Source: Kiritimatiellia bacterium | GTDB taxonomy: Bacteria; Verrucomicrobiota; Kiritimatiellia; RFP12; UBA1067 | DNA: 64,000 bases | NCBI GenBank assembly: GCA_016296065.1 | Contig: JAEDKA010000004.1 | Coordinates: 36,140-100,139, forward strand | Direction of reading: 5' to 3' | In this document: in pieces, positions 41,470 through 50,218 of the stretch | Numbering within the stretch: the first letter of the stretch is position 1 | Layout: each line of letters starts with the position of its first letter | The notes under the pieces: model-generated | Databases searched by the model: none | What the model was told of the DNA's origin: nothing | Seen by the model: only the letters and a program-made list of their open reading frames with translations | Program-made: the position numbers and the translations under genes

Positions 41470-42288
41470 ATGAAAGAGAACAAGCTCAGGACGAAGCACA
41501 GCGGACGCAGGGCCCTCGCTCTCGCGGGGATCGTCGCGTTCTTCGCGCTCATCGGCGCGCTGGTGTTCGCGTACGGACGCCTCCGCGACATCTGGGAGGA
41601 GCAGTGCGTCATTACGGACTACGCCTCGCAGGTGTCGATAACGGACGGACGCATGGTGCGCGCGGACGTGATCGCCGGACAGTTCGGGATCAAGAACGGC
41701 GCCAACCTCGCCGCCATCGACTTCGAGCGCCGCCGCCGCGAGATCATGGAGAAGATTCCGAACATCCGGAACATCAGGATAACCCGCCACCTGCCAAACC
41801 GCGTCGAGATAGACGTCGAGGAGCGCGTGCCGGTCGCAAGGCTCGGCATCAAGGGGCGCAACGACGCGTCCGGACGCGTCGTCGACACTGACGGAGTCGT
41901 CTTCATCTCGTCGAGCGGAACCCAGATGCTCCCGACGATACGCGAAGGAGCCGCGCCCGGCACCCAGAAAGGGAAGCGGCTCACCGGCATGACGCTCTCC
42001 GCCCTGCGGCTCGTCGAGATGTGCCGCGAGCGCTTCAGCGAGCTGGGCGTCATCGAGGCGGACGCCTCCAAGCCAGACTACATAACGATAATCCGCGAGG
42101 ACTACACCAAGGCAAAGATCGCTTGGAACGGAATGGAGGAGCCGAGCGACGCCATGCTGCCAAGCCTGGTCGACAGGCTGGACAAGCTGTCGAAGGCAAT
42201 CTCCAGCAACGTCGACGGCAGCATCCGCGAGTGGGACGCCCGCCGTGAGGGCGCGGTGTACGGAAACACGATGAGGGAATTCCTATGA
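41470..42288 (+). CDS. ftsQ: cell division protein FtsQ-like
   Basis: 272 residues. A short cytoplasmic basic N-terminus (KENKLRTKHSGRRALAL) and one transmembrane helix (AGIVAFFALIGALVFAYG) are followed by a POTRA-like region (ADVIAGQFGIKNGANLAAID, EIMEKIPNIRNIRITRHLPN) and RVEIDVEERVPVARLGIK, the strand-turn pattern typical of FtsQ/DivIB. It links early and late divisome proteins at the inner membrane. Sequence identity to model FtsQ is low; the topology and the position between ddl and ftsA support the call. It starts 2 nt after ddl and overlaps ftsA by ATGA. Confidence 0.85.
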   Translation: MKENKLRTKHSGRRALALAGIVAFFALIGALVFAYGRLRDIWEEQCVITDYASQVSITDGRMVRADVIAGQFGIKNGANLAAIDFERRRREIMEKIPNIRNIRITRHLPNRVEIDVEERVPVARLGIKGRNDASGRVVDTDGVVFISSSGTQMLPTIREGAAPGTQKGKRLTGMTLSALRLVEMCRERFSELGVIEADASKPDYITIIREDYTKAKIAWNGMEEPSDAMLPSLVDRLDKLSKAISSNVDGSIREWDARREGAVYGNTMREFL

Positions 42289-43484
42289 CAGACTTCCATG
42301 CAGCGATAGAAATCGGAACGACGCGCACCGTCCTCGCCATCGGCGAAAAGGCGGCGGACGACAGGCTCAGGATGACCTGCCACGCCGAGATCCCGTCGAC
42401 GGGCGTGCGCAAGAGCCAGATACTCGACATCAACCAGGCGACGACCTCGATAAAGAGCGTCCTACACGAGATCGAGCGCAAGCAGACCGAGGCAGGCAGC
42501 TCGATCATGCTCGGCAACGCCTTTCTCGTCGTCTCGGGGCAGCACATCAAGGCGGACCCCTTCCAGGGCATGATCGCCATCGAGGGCGCGAAGGTCGGCT
42601 CGGACGAGATCGACTCCGTGTACCGCAGCTCTCGCACGATGCAACTCCCGAAGGACCGCGAGTTCCTCGACATAGTGGAACAGGACTACGAGGTCGACTC
42701 CCTCGGCGGAATCACCTCCCCGACCGGAATGTCCGGGCGCATCCTCAAGCTCAACACGCTCCAGATCCACGCAGACCGCAACCGCATCAACGACGCGCGC
42801 ACGGCCGCGGAGTCCGCGAAGCTGGAGATACGCGACCCCCTCTTCGCCGCGACATGCGCCGCCGAGGCGGTCCTTGAGTCGCACGAGAAGCGCAACGGCG
42901 TGCTGGTACTGGACATCGGCGGCGGCTCCACCGGATACGCCGCGTACTCCGACGGGTACCTCGCCGCGACCGGCGTCATAGGCGTCGGCGGCGACCATGT
43001 GACGAACGACATCGCGCACGCCTTCCAGACGACCAACTCCCAGGCCGAGCAGCTCAAAATCAACGAGGCCTCCGCGATCATCGGCGCCTCGCCGTCGGCG
43101 CCACAGCGCGTCAAGGTGCCGGGGTCCTCTCCGCTCATCGAGACACGCACGATCTCTCGCCGCGCGCTCGAGACGGTCGTCAACGCGCGCCTGAGAGAGC
43201 TCTTCACCGTCATCCGCGAGACGCTCGAGGACCAGGATCTCCTCAACCGCCTCCACGCCGGAGTCGTCCTCACCGGAGGCGGAGCCGCGATGCGCGACCT
43301 CGACGCGCTCGTCTCGCGCGAGCTCGGCATGGGCGCGCGCATCGGGAGGCCCATCCATGTAGACGGACTCGACGGGGAGGAATTCCCCGCAGCCTACGCG
43401 GCGATTTCCGGCGCGCTTCTCTTCGCCAGCCGCAACTACGAGGAGAAATCAGTAATTCAAAGCATCCTAGATAGGTTCTTCTAA
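42285..43484 (+). CDS. ftsA: cell division protein FtsA
   Basis: 399 residues. Actin/Hsp70-fold ATP-binding motifs: AAIEIGTTRTVLAIGE (phosphate 1), GVLVLDIGGGSTGYAAYSDG (phosphate 2) and GVVLTGGGAAMRDLDAL (adenosine). The 1C-type subdomain is represented by NAFLVVSGQHIKADPFQGMI and the conserved NTLQIHADRNRIN stretch. The usual C-terminal amphipathic membrane helix is plausible in SVIQSILDRFF. It tethers FtsZ polymers to the membrane and recruits the divisome. It overlaps ftsQ by 4 nt and ftsZ by 1 nt. Confidence 0.93.
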   Translation: MTDFHAAIEIGTTRTVLAIGEKAADDRLRMTCHAEIPSTGVRKSQILDINQATTSIKSVLHEIERKQTEAGSSIMLGNAFLVVSGQHIKADPFQGMIAIEGAKVGSDEIDSVYRSSRTMQLPKDREFLDIVEQDYEVDSLGGITSPTGMSGRILKLNTLQIHADRNRINDARTAAESAKLEIRDPLFAATCAAEAVLESHEKRNGVLVLDIGGGSTGYAAYSDGYLAATGVIGVGGDHVTNDIAHAFQTTNSQAEQLKINEASAIIGASPSAPQRVKVPGSSPLIETRTISRRALETVVNARLRELFTVIRETLEDQDLLNRLHAGVVLTGGGAAMRDLDALVSRELGMGARIGRPIHVDGLDGEEFPAAYAAISGALLFASRNYEEKSVIQSILDRFF

Positions 43485-44593
43485 TGAGCGACACATCGTC
43501 AATGCTTCTTATCGGAATCGGCGGAGGCGGATCCGCCATCGCACGCGGCGTGCGCCGCGCCTTCGGCGAGGGACTCAGGTACCTCGCCGTCGATACCGAC
43601 GCCTCCGGCTCGGACCGCGCAGACGAGCCCTTCGTCCTGATCGGCGGAGACCGCCTCTCCGGACGCGGCTCCGGCGGAGACGTCGTCGCCGCGCGGCTCG
43701 CGGCGGAGGACTCCATCTCCGCGATGGACCAGTACCTCGACGGCGTCAGGCTCGCCGTCATAACGACGTCGCTCGGCGGCGGCACCGGAGGAGGAGCCTC
43801 GCTCGAGGCCATCAAGCACCTCTCCGAGCACGGCATCCCGTCCGTCGTCTTCGCCACCACCCCCTTCACCTTCGAAGGCGAGGACCGCCAGCGCACGGCG
43901 CGCGGCGTCATGACGATGATCGAAGAGGCTGCGAACGCCACGTTCTTCGTCCCGCTAGACAAGCTCGTGGGCGACGCCGAGACGATGGACGAGGGAATGC
44001 GCCGCGCCGTCGACACGATGGCCTCCGCCGTGACACTCTTCTGGCGCCTCGTCGAGAAGCCTGGCTACCTCAGGCTCGACGCGGAACGCATACGCCACCT
44101 CCTCGCCAAGGCAGGGCGCGGCAGATTCGCCGCGGTCACCATGCAGGGCCCGTCACGCGCCGCCGATGCAGTCGACGCGCTCACGCGCGCGCCACTCCTC
44201 GCGACCGGCTCCGGTCCGGTTCGCGCAATACTGTGCGGAGTCCTCGCAGGCGACGACCTCAGGCTCAAGGAGATAGGCGACATCTCCGACGGAATCCGCG
44301 CAGCGTTCGGCTCGCACGCCGCGTCGTTCGAGCTCGCCACCGTCAACGACGAGGAGACGTTCTCCGGACGCATCTCAGTCGTCCTTCTCCTCTTCGAGGC
44401 GAACGTCAAGGACGGCTCCGAGGAGAAGCCGGGCGGCGTGATGAGCCCGAAGCGCCGTAAAAAGCAGAGCGGACCGCTCGGCGTCGGCCCCCAGGGGCGC
44501 GGGCGCTTCAACAACGCCGAACCGACGATCTGGAACGGCGAGGACCTAGACATCCCGACGTTCCTGCGCCGCAACATTAACCTGGACGTGTAA
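43484..44593 (+). CDS. ftsZ: divergent FtsZ with altered G-box and T7 loop
   Basis: 369 residues. The tubulin/FtsZ fold is visible: MLLIGIGGGGSAIARGVRRA at the start, the G-box ITTSLGGGTGGGASLEAIK, VVFATTPFTFEGEDR, and the FtsA/ZipA-binding tail DLDIPTFLRRNINL at the C-terminus. Key sites depart from the consensus: the G-box is GGGTGGG rather than GGGTGTG, and the catalytic T7 loop is GYLRLDAERIRHLL where GLINVDFADVR is usual, so the loop Asn and the second Asp are changed. It probably still forms the division ring, since it is the only FtsZ here and sits after ftsA, but GTP hydrolysis may be slow or altered. It directly abuts mutL. Confidence 0.9.
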   Translation: MSDTSSMLLIGIGGGGSAIARGVRRAFGEGLRYLAVDTDASGSDRADEPFVLIGGDRLSGRGSGGDVVAARLAAEDSISAMDQYLDGVRLAVITTSLGGGTGGGASLEAIKHLSEHGIPSVVFATTPFTFEGEDRQRTARGVMTMIEEAANATFFVPLDKLVGDAETMDEGMRRAVDTMASAVTLFWRLVEKPGYLRLDAERIRHLLAKAGRGRFAAVTMQGPSRAADAVDALTRAPLLATGSGPVRAILCGVLAGDDLRLKEIGDISDGIRAAFGSHAASFELATVNDEETFSGRISVVLLLFEANVKDGSEEKPGGVMSPKRRKKQSGPLGVGPQGRGRFNNAEPTIWNGEDLDIPTFLRRNINLDV

Positions 44594-46444
44594 ATGACAG
44601 CCAGAGACGGACATGTCAGGGTTCTCCCGCTCCACGTCGCGAACAAGATCGCGGCCGGCGAAGTCGTGGAGCGCCCTGCGTCCGTCGTAAAGGAACTCGT
44701 CGAGAACTCGATAGACGCAGGCGCCGCGAACATCCGCGTGACCATCACGCAGGGCGGACGCAAGCTCGTCGCCGTGCAGGACGACGGATGCGGAATGACG
44801 CGCGACGACGCGGTTCTCTCGCTGGAGCGCCAGGCAACCTCAAAGATACTCGACGTCGGCGACATCGAGGAGATCGACACGCTCGGCTTCCGCGGCGAGG
44901 CGATCCCCTCCATCGCGTCCGTCTCGCGCTTCTCCATCACGACGCGCCGGCACGACTCGGACGAAGGAACGCTCGTCGTCGTCAACGCCGGCTCGCTCGC
45001 CGAGGTGACCGCCGCGGGATGCCCGCCCGGGACTCTCGTCGAAGTGCGCGACCTCTTCTGCAACGTCCCCGCGCGCCGCAAGTTCCTGCGCTCCTTCCCC
45101 ACCGAGGAAGGCCACGTCAAGAACGTCTTCACCGTGCACGCCCTCGCGCATCCCTCGGTCGGATTCTCCCTCGTCGTCGACGGACGCGAAGTCTACCGCC
45201 TCGCGCCGGCGGCGACTCTCTCCGACAGGCTGCTTGACATATTCGGACCAGACTTCGCCGAAAAGCTCCTCCCGCTTGAGACCCCAGACTCGCGCACCCA
45301 GCCCGTCCGCGTCACAGGCTACATCGAGCGCCCGAACCTCTCCGCGCCCACAAGGCGTGAGCAGTACGTCTTCGTCAACGGACGCCCCGCATCCGCCCCG
45401 TCAATCGCATACGCCATCCGCGAGGCATACCCGCGTCACCAGGGCGATGCAAAGCCAGCGCTCTTTCTCTTCATCGACCTCCCGCCGTCGCAGGTTGACG
45501 TAAACGTCCATCCGACAAAGCGCGAGGTGCGCTTCCGCGACAACGTCGCCGTAAAGCACGCGATCGAACACGCAATCGAGCGCGCGCTCAACTTTTCAAG
45601 ACCAGTCGAGCCCCAGCCCTTCGACGAAAGACCGCCGGCGGACGAGATTACGCAGCCAGTTGCAGAGCCTGCGGCGACAGTCGACATCCGACAGCCAACA
45701 GCGGGAATCGACAACCGGCAGGCGGCAAGCGACAACCGGCAGACGACATTCAACATTCATCAGCCGGCAATAAAGTCCCCTGAAAATCAGCCAGTAAAAC
45801 CCGTGCCTGCCCCGGTTGTCGTGGAGCTTCCGATAGCGGCCGATGAAGACGGCGCGCGTCCATGGAAGTGGTTCCGCTTTCTCGCGTCGACGGAGAGCGG
45901 CTATGTCATCATCGAGACGGATTCTGGGCTTGTCACGGTGAATCCTCACGCAGCGCGGGAGAGAATCGCGTTCGAGCGCCTTGTCGACGCGTCGCGCGGC
46001 GGGTGCGCCGCGCTGTCGCAGCAGCTGCTCATCCCGGACGCAGTGCGGCTTTCGCCCGTGGAGGCGGCGCGCATATCGTCGGCGCTCCCGGACATAAGGG
46101 CGATGGGATTCCGCATCGAGGAGTTCGGACGCGACACTTTCAAGATCGACGCTGTTCCGCAGATACTCGGCGGAATGTCCGCATCGGACGTTCTGTCCAC
46201 GATTGCGCGCGATCTCGCCGAAGGCGGCGCGCGGCGCGGGGAGCGCTGGCGCGAGGAGCTCGTGGCGAAGTCGATCGCGAGGTCGTTCGCCGGGATGTCC
46301 GTGGCAATGGATGAAAAAGGCGCGACGAAACTCATCGAAGAGCTCGCCGCCTGCAGGATGCCTTATGTTTGTCCGCGCGGGAAGCGGATAATGATCTTCA
46401 CTTCCACGCGCGAACTTGACCGCCAGTTCTCGAAGAGCAGGTAG
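44594..46444 (+). CDS. mutL: DNA mismatch repair protein MutL
   Basis: 616 residues. GHKL ATPase motifs in order: VKELVENSIDAGA, QDDGCGMTRDDA, TLGFRGEAIPSIASVSRF, then PTRREQYVFVNGRP and VDVNVHPTKREVRF. The C-terminal dimerisation domain holds NPHAARERIAFERL where endonuclease-type MutL has DQHAxxER, so the metal-binding Asp is Asn. The linker (~350-420) contains a repetitive stretch (IDNRQAASDNRQTTFNIHQP) encoded by a CGACAACCGGCAG-type simple repeat. It couples MutS recognition to repair. The ATG follows the ftsZ stop with no gap, and the gene converges with the helicase gene leaving only 6 bp between stops. Confidence 0.94.
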   Translation: MTARDGHVRVLPLHVANKIAAGEVVERPASVVKELVENSIDAGAANIRVTITQGGRKLVAVQDDGCGMTRDDAVLSLERQATSKILDVGDIEEIDTLGFRGEAIPSIASVSRFSITTRRHDSDEGTLVVVNAGSLAEVTAAGCPPGTLVEVRDLFCNVPARRKFLRSFPTEEGHVKNVFTVHALAHPSVGFSLVVDGREVYRLAPAATLSDRLLDIFGPDFAEKLLPLETPDSRTQPVRVTGYIERPNLSAPTRREQYVFVNGRPASAPSIAYAIREAYPRHQGDAKPALFLFIDLPPSQVDVNVHPTKREVRFRDNVAVKHAIEHAIERALNFSRPVEPQPFDERPPADEITQPVAEPAATVDIRQPTAGIDNRQAASDNRQTTFNIHQPAIKSPENQPVKPVPAPVVVELPIAADEDGARPWKWFRFLASTESGYVIIETDSGLVTVNPHAARERIAFERLVDASRGGCAALSQQLLIPDAVRLSPVEAARISSALPDIRAMGFRIEEFGRDTFKIDAVPQILGGMSASDVLSTIARDLAEGGARRGERWREELVAKSIARSFAGMSVAMDEKGATKLIEELAACRMPYVCPRGKRIMIFTSTRELDRQFSKSR

Positions 46445-46450
46445 GGTCCG

Positions 46451-48349
46451 TCAGACCGTCCACTCTTCCGTCTTCGCCTTCTGCTCGACAGGCTTGGAAT
46501 AGATGTCCGACTCGTCCGGCGGCGGAGCCTTCGGCTCGAGAGCGTTCTCGAACTTCGGGAGCTCGCGCTGCGGCGCGTCCTCCTTGAGGACAGCGGGCCT
46601 TCCGTCTGCGGTGGACGCGTTCGCGCCGACCAACGCGGCGGCCGCCGCCTTCTCCTCCTCGCCCGCCGCTTCGCGCGCGTCGACTTCCGCCTTCGCGGCG
46701 GCATCGACTTCGCCAAGCTTCGAATGGCGAGGGGGTATCGGCTTCATCAGCGGGTCGTCCGGACCGATCACGGTGCACTTCAGCTCCTCGTTGATGTACT
46801 TCTCGATGTCGGGGATCTGGCAGCTCTCGTACTCATCCGCGAACGAGATCGCGATGCCGGTCGAGCCCGCGCGGCCGGTGCGGCCGATGCGGTGCACGTA
46901 GTCCTCCGCCTCGTAGGGGAAGTCGAAGTTGACGACGTACTCAAGACCCTTGACGTCGATGCCGCGTCCGGCGACGTCCGTCGCCACGACGATCTTTACC
47001 TCGCCGTCGCGGAACGCGTCGAGCACCTTCAGGCGCTTGTTCTGGTTTACGTCGCCGGAGAGCATCTCGACATTGACTCCGCGGATCTTGAGCGACTCGT
47101 AGACGTCCTCGGTCGTGCACTTGCGGTTGCAGAACACAATCGTGCGCGCGTCCGGATGGAGCGCGATGTGGTTGTAGAGGACGGTGAACTTGTCCTTCGC
47201 CTGGATGACGTAGACGACCTGCTTCACGGTGTCGGTGGCATTCGTCTCGGACTCCACCTCGGCCTTGTAGGGCTCCTCCATCCAGTTCATCGCGAGATGC
47301 ATCACCGCGTCGTTGAGCGTCGCGGAATAGAGCATCGTCGTGCGCTTCTGCTTCGGCGGCAGGTAGCTCATGATGCGCCTGACGTCGGGGATGAAGCCCA
47401 TGTCGAGCATGCGGTCCGCCTCGTCGATGACGAGCGTATCGACGTTCGAGAGGTTGATGACGCGCGACTTGACGAAGTCGAGGAGACGCCCCGGGGTCGC
47501 GACCAGAAGGTCGACGGGCGCGGAGAGCACCTCCTTGCGCTGGCGGTCGTAGTCCATTCCGCCGTAGATGGCGAGAGCCCTAAGACCCGTGTACTTGCCG
47601 ATCGCGTCGGCGTCCTTGCAGATCTGGATGACGAGCTCGCGCGTCGGCGCGATCACGAGGGCGCGCGGGTTGCCGCCCTCCTTGGCGCGGTTCTCGGGGC
47701 TCCTGAGATAGCGTGTGAGAATCGCGACGAGAAACGCCGCAGTCTTGCCGGAGCCCGTCTGCGCCTTACCGGCGATGTTCTTCCCGGCGAGAGCCTGCTC
47801 GAGCGAGAGAGCCTGAATCTCGGTGCAGTACTTGAAACCGAGGTCGGCGATGCCGTGCATCACCTCGGACGGGAGGTTGAAGTCGTGAAAGCGCTTCTTG
47901 CCCTCAATGGGCTCGACCTGAAAGGAATCAATCGACCACGCGGCATGCGCGGCCTTGCGCGCGGCAAGCTCCTCGGGCGAAATCTCGCCGCCCGGGCGCA
48001 TCTCGTTCGCGGCCGTATCGACATGCACGGGACCGCGGCGTCCGCGGTCGCCCCTGCGCGGGCCGCGACGGTCGTCCCTGCGCTCTCCGCGGGGCTGCTG
48101 ACCCTTCTGCTGGCCTTTCTGCTGCTGCGGGGCGCCCTGCTTCTTCTGCTGTTGGCCGCCCTTGGGCTGCTGACCCTTCTGCTGGGCTTTCTGCTGCTGG
48201 CCGCCCTTCTGCTGCTGGTTCTGCGCGTTGCCGCCCTTGCCGCGTCCGCCGCGGCGGCGTTTCTTCGCGCCACCGGCAGAGTCCTCCTTCTTCGCGGAGG
48301 ACCTGCCGGTGATGACGGCTGCGATCTTCTTGAGAAAACCGAATGCCAT
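46451..48349 (-). CDS. DEAD-box RNA helicase with Q/K/G-rich N-terminal extension
   Basis: 632 residues from the ATG at 48349. An N-terminal basic low-complexity region (~residues 15-110, runs of GGQQQK and QQKGQQ) precedes a standard DEAD-box core: the Q motif near FKYCTEIQALS, GKAQTGSGKTAAF (I), APTRELVIQ (Ia), ATPGRLLDF, VIDEADRMLDMGF (II), YSATL (III), TIVFCNRK, VATDVAGRGIDVKGL and HRIGRTGRAG (VI). The C-terminal ~100 residues are acidic/Ala-rich. It resembles RhlE/RhlB helicases of ribosome assembly and RNA turnover, and it is the third gene after rplM-rpsI with a 2-nt gap. Confidence 0.93.
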   Translation of the reverse strand: MAFGFLKKIAAVITGRSSAKKEDSAGGAKKRRRGGRGKGGNAQNQQQKGGQQQKAQQKGQQPKGGQQQKKQGAPQQQKGQQKGQQPRGERRDDRRGPRRGDRGRRGPVHVDTAANEMRPGGEISPEELAARKAAHAAWSIDSFQVEPIEGKKRFHDFNLPSEVMHGIADLGFKYCTEIQALSLEQALAGKNIAGKAQTGSGKTAAFLVAILTRYLRSPENRAKEGGNPRALVIAPTRELVIQICKDADAIGKYTGLRALAIYGGMDYDRQRKEVLSAPVDLLVATPGRLLDFVKSRVINLSNVDTLVIDEADRMLDMGFIPDVRRIMSYLPPKQKRTTMLYSATLNDAVMHLAMNWMEEPYKAEVESETNATDTVKQVVYVIQAKDKFTVLYNHIALHPDARTIVFCNRKCTTEDVYESLKIRGVNVEMLSGDVNQNKRLKVLDAFRDGEVKIVVATDVAGRGIDVKGLEYVVNFDFPYEAEDYVHRIGRTGRAGSTGIAISFADEYESCQIPDIEKYINEELKCTVIGPDDPLMKPIPPRHSKLGEVDAAAKAEVDAREAAGEEEKAAAAALVGANASTADGRPAVLKEDAPQRELPKFENALEPKAPPPDESDIYSKPVEQKAKTEEWTV

Positions 48350-48351
48350 GA

Positions 48352-48753
48352 TTAACGCTTCGAGAACTGGAAGCGCTTGCGGGCGCCGGGCTGACCGGGT
48401 TTCTTGCGCTCCTTCATGCGGCTGTCGCGGGTCATGCAGCCAGCCTTCTTGAGAGCGGCGCGGGTCGTTTCGTCCGCAGCGACAAGCGCGCGGGCAAGAC
48501 CGTGGCGGATTGCGCCGGCCTGGCCGGAGATTCCGCCGCCCTTGGCGAAGACGACGACGTCGACCTTCTCCATGTCGTATCCGGAGATCGCGACGGGCTG
48601 CTTGAGGTAGTCGCGCAGGGCCTCGCTCGGGATGTACTCCTCGAGCGCGACGCCGTTGACGGTCCACGCACCCTTGCCCTCGACGAGGTTCACGCGGGCG
48701 GTCGCAGTCTTGCGGCGGCCGGTTCCAGCGGATATAGCCTTCTTGGTTGCCAT
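48352..48753 (-). CDS. rpsI: 30S ribosomal protein S9
   Basis: 133 residues, full length. Begins GTGRRKTATARVNLVEGKGA and ends GARKRFQFSKR, the S9 C-terminal tail ending ...FSKR that reaches the P-site tRNA; GGGISGQAGAIRHGLARAL is the family signature. It binds 16S rRNA of the small-subunit head. It follows rplM by 14 nt, the normal rplM-rpsI pair, and is followed by the helicase gene. Confidence 0.97.
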   Translation of the reverse strand: MATKKAISAGTGRRKTATARVNLVEGKGAWTVNGVALEEYIPSEALRDYLKQPVAISGYDMEKVDVVVFAKGGGISGQAGAIRHGLARALVAADETTRAALKKAGCMTRDSRMKERKKPGQPGARKRFQFSKR

Positions 48754-48767
48754 TTCTTAAATCCTCC

Positions 48768-49205
48768 TTAGAGCTTGATTTCGACCGGCTTCTGCGCCGC
48801 GAGAGTTCCCTTGTCGGCCTCTCCCGCGAACACCTTGACGCGCGTCATCATCTTGCGCGCGATGTTGTTCTTCGGGAGCATGCCCCACACCGCCTCCTTG
48901 ATCATGCGGTCGGAATGCTTCGCGCGCATCTCGGCGGCGGTGAACTCCTTGAGTCCGTTCCTGTAGCCGCTGTAGCGCTGGTAGGTCTTCTGCTCCTCCT
49001 TCTTGCCCGTGAGCTTCACGAGCGCGGCGTTCGTGACGATCACGAAGGCGCCTGCGTCGACGGAAGGATCAAACGTGGGGAGATCCTTCGCGCGGAGCTT
49101 GTTAGCGACGACGACTGCGAGGCGGCCAATCGGCTGGTCCTTCGCGTCGATGATGAACCACGGACGCTTGTCGCCCGGATTCGGAGCACGGTAGCTCTTC
49201 TGCAT
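48768..49205 (-). CDS. rplM: 50S ribosomal protein L13
   Basis: 145 residues, full length. Diagnostic stretches are WFIIDAKDQPIGRLAVVVAN, AFVIVTNAALVKLTGKK, YQRYSGYRNGLKE and AVWGMLPKNNIARKMM, followed by VKVFAG. An early assembly protein of the large subunit. The ATG at 49205 starts KSYRAPNPGDKRPWF. First gene of rplM-rpsI-helicase, with its own promoter about 110 bp upstream. Confidence 0.97.
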   Translation of the reverse strand: MQKSYRAPNPGDKRPWFIIDAKDQPIGRLAVVVANKLRAKDLPTFDPSVDAGAFVIVTNAALVKLTGKKEEQKTYQRYSGYRNGLKEFTAAEMRAKHSDRMIKEAVWGMLPKNNIARKMMTRVKVFAGEADKGTLAAQKPVEIKL

Positions 49206-49313
49206 CTTTTTTCTCTTTCTTCTTTTTTGTGCGGATTTGTGCCCGTTTCCCGGGGTTTTGTCCGCGTTGCCAAGCGGAACCGGTTTTTCCCCGATCCCGC
49301 GAAATGAGCAAAT

Positions 49314-49343
49314 ATTATATCATTTTGTTACCAAACCGCGCAA
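49314..49343 (-). promoter_or_regulatory. promoter of rplM-rpsI-helicase
   Basis: Minus strand TTGCGC, 18 nt, TATAAT (49319-49314), giving a leader of about 100 nt before rplM. The leader has an A-rich purine run (GAAAAAAGAAGAAAG on the minus strand) near the start. Confidence 0.6.
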
Positions 49344-49382
49344 GGGGGCAAATTTCCCCAGATTCGGGAGCGCCGGCATGGT

Positions 49383-50210
49383 CTACTTGACAAGATGCAA
49401 GTACCACTCAACCATTTCGGGACCGCGAAACATCCATGCAAGGCAGCCCAGGCAAATGTATGGTCCGTAGGGTATCGCCACGAACTTTCCAAGCCTTGCC
49501 CTTGAAAGGAGAACCATCCCGACGCCGACGACGCTTCCGAAGACGGACGAGAGAATCAGCGTCACGAGAACCGCGACCGGACCGAACAGCGCGCCGACCG
49601 CGCCCATCAGGAACACATCGCCCATCCCCATCGCCTCGCGCCTGAATGCCTTCGATCCGAGCCAGCGGACAAGCCAGAGAAGTCCGAAACCGAACGCGAG
49701 CCCGCCAACGCAATAAAGGAGGTAGTTTTCCCAGTAGATCTTTCCCCAGAAGAAAAAGCTGTCGTAGGCGTTGGAGACCAACCCGAGCGCCATGCCGCCC
49801 ACCGTCACGAAGTCGGGCAGCAGCTGGTGGTCGAAGTCTATGAACGAACCGACGATCATGAGCGCGATCCAAATCCAATAGACTACAAGAAAGTGAAGCG
49901 GCAGTCCGAACTTCAGCATATGCAGGAATGCCGCGAGGAAGAGGACGCCGCCAAGCGCCTCGACGCAGATGTACCGCGGCGAAATCGGCGCCTTGCACGC
50001 GGCGCATCTGCCGCGCAGCGCAAGCCACGAGAGGATCGGGATGTTCTGCCACCACCTGATCGCCGAGCCGCATTTCGGGCAGTGCGACGGCGGGGAGACT
50101 ATCGACTCGCCGCGCGGCACGCGCCAGATGACGACGTTCAGGAACGAGGCGATGCACGCCCCGAGCCAGAAGGAGAAGAAAGACAGGATATACACAAGCC
50201 CTCTGTCCAT
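49383..50210 (-). CDS. type IV prepilin peptidase/methyltransferase (A24)
   Basis: 275 residues, polytopic. The N-terminal methyltransferase part has ASFLNVVIWRVPRGESI and the two Cys pairs SHCPKCGSAIRWW and GRCAACKAPIS of PilD-type enzymes. The A24 peptidase part has IVGSFIDFDHQLLPD (first catalytic Asp) and EAMGMGDVFLMGAVGALFG (GxGD, second Asp). It cleaves and N-methylates type IV pilin or Tad-like pseudopilin leaders at the inner membrane. It would serve the Tad genes at 53246-56488. It starts 8 nt after the GtrA gene. Confidence 0.93.
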   Translation of the reverse strand: MDRGLVYILSFFSFWLGACIASFLNVVIWRVPRGESIVSPPSHCPKCGSAIRWWQNIPILSWLALRGRCAACKAPISPRYICVEALGGVLFLAAFLHMLKFGLPLHFLVVYWIWIALMIVGSFIDFDHQLLPDFVTVGGMALGLVSNAYDSFFFWGKIYWENYLLYCVGGLAFGFGLLWLVRWLGSKAFRREAMGMGDVFLMGAVGALFGPVAVLVTLILSSVFGSVVGVGMVLLSRARLGKFVAIPYGPYICLGCLAWMFRGPEMVEWYLHLVK

Positions 50211-50218
50211 AATCCGCC

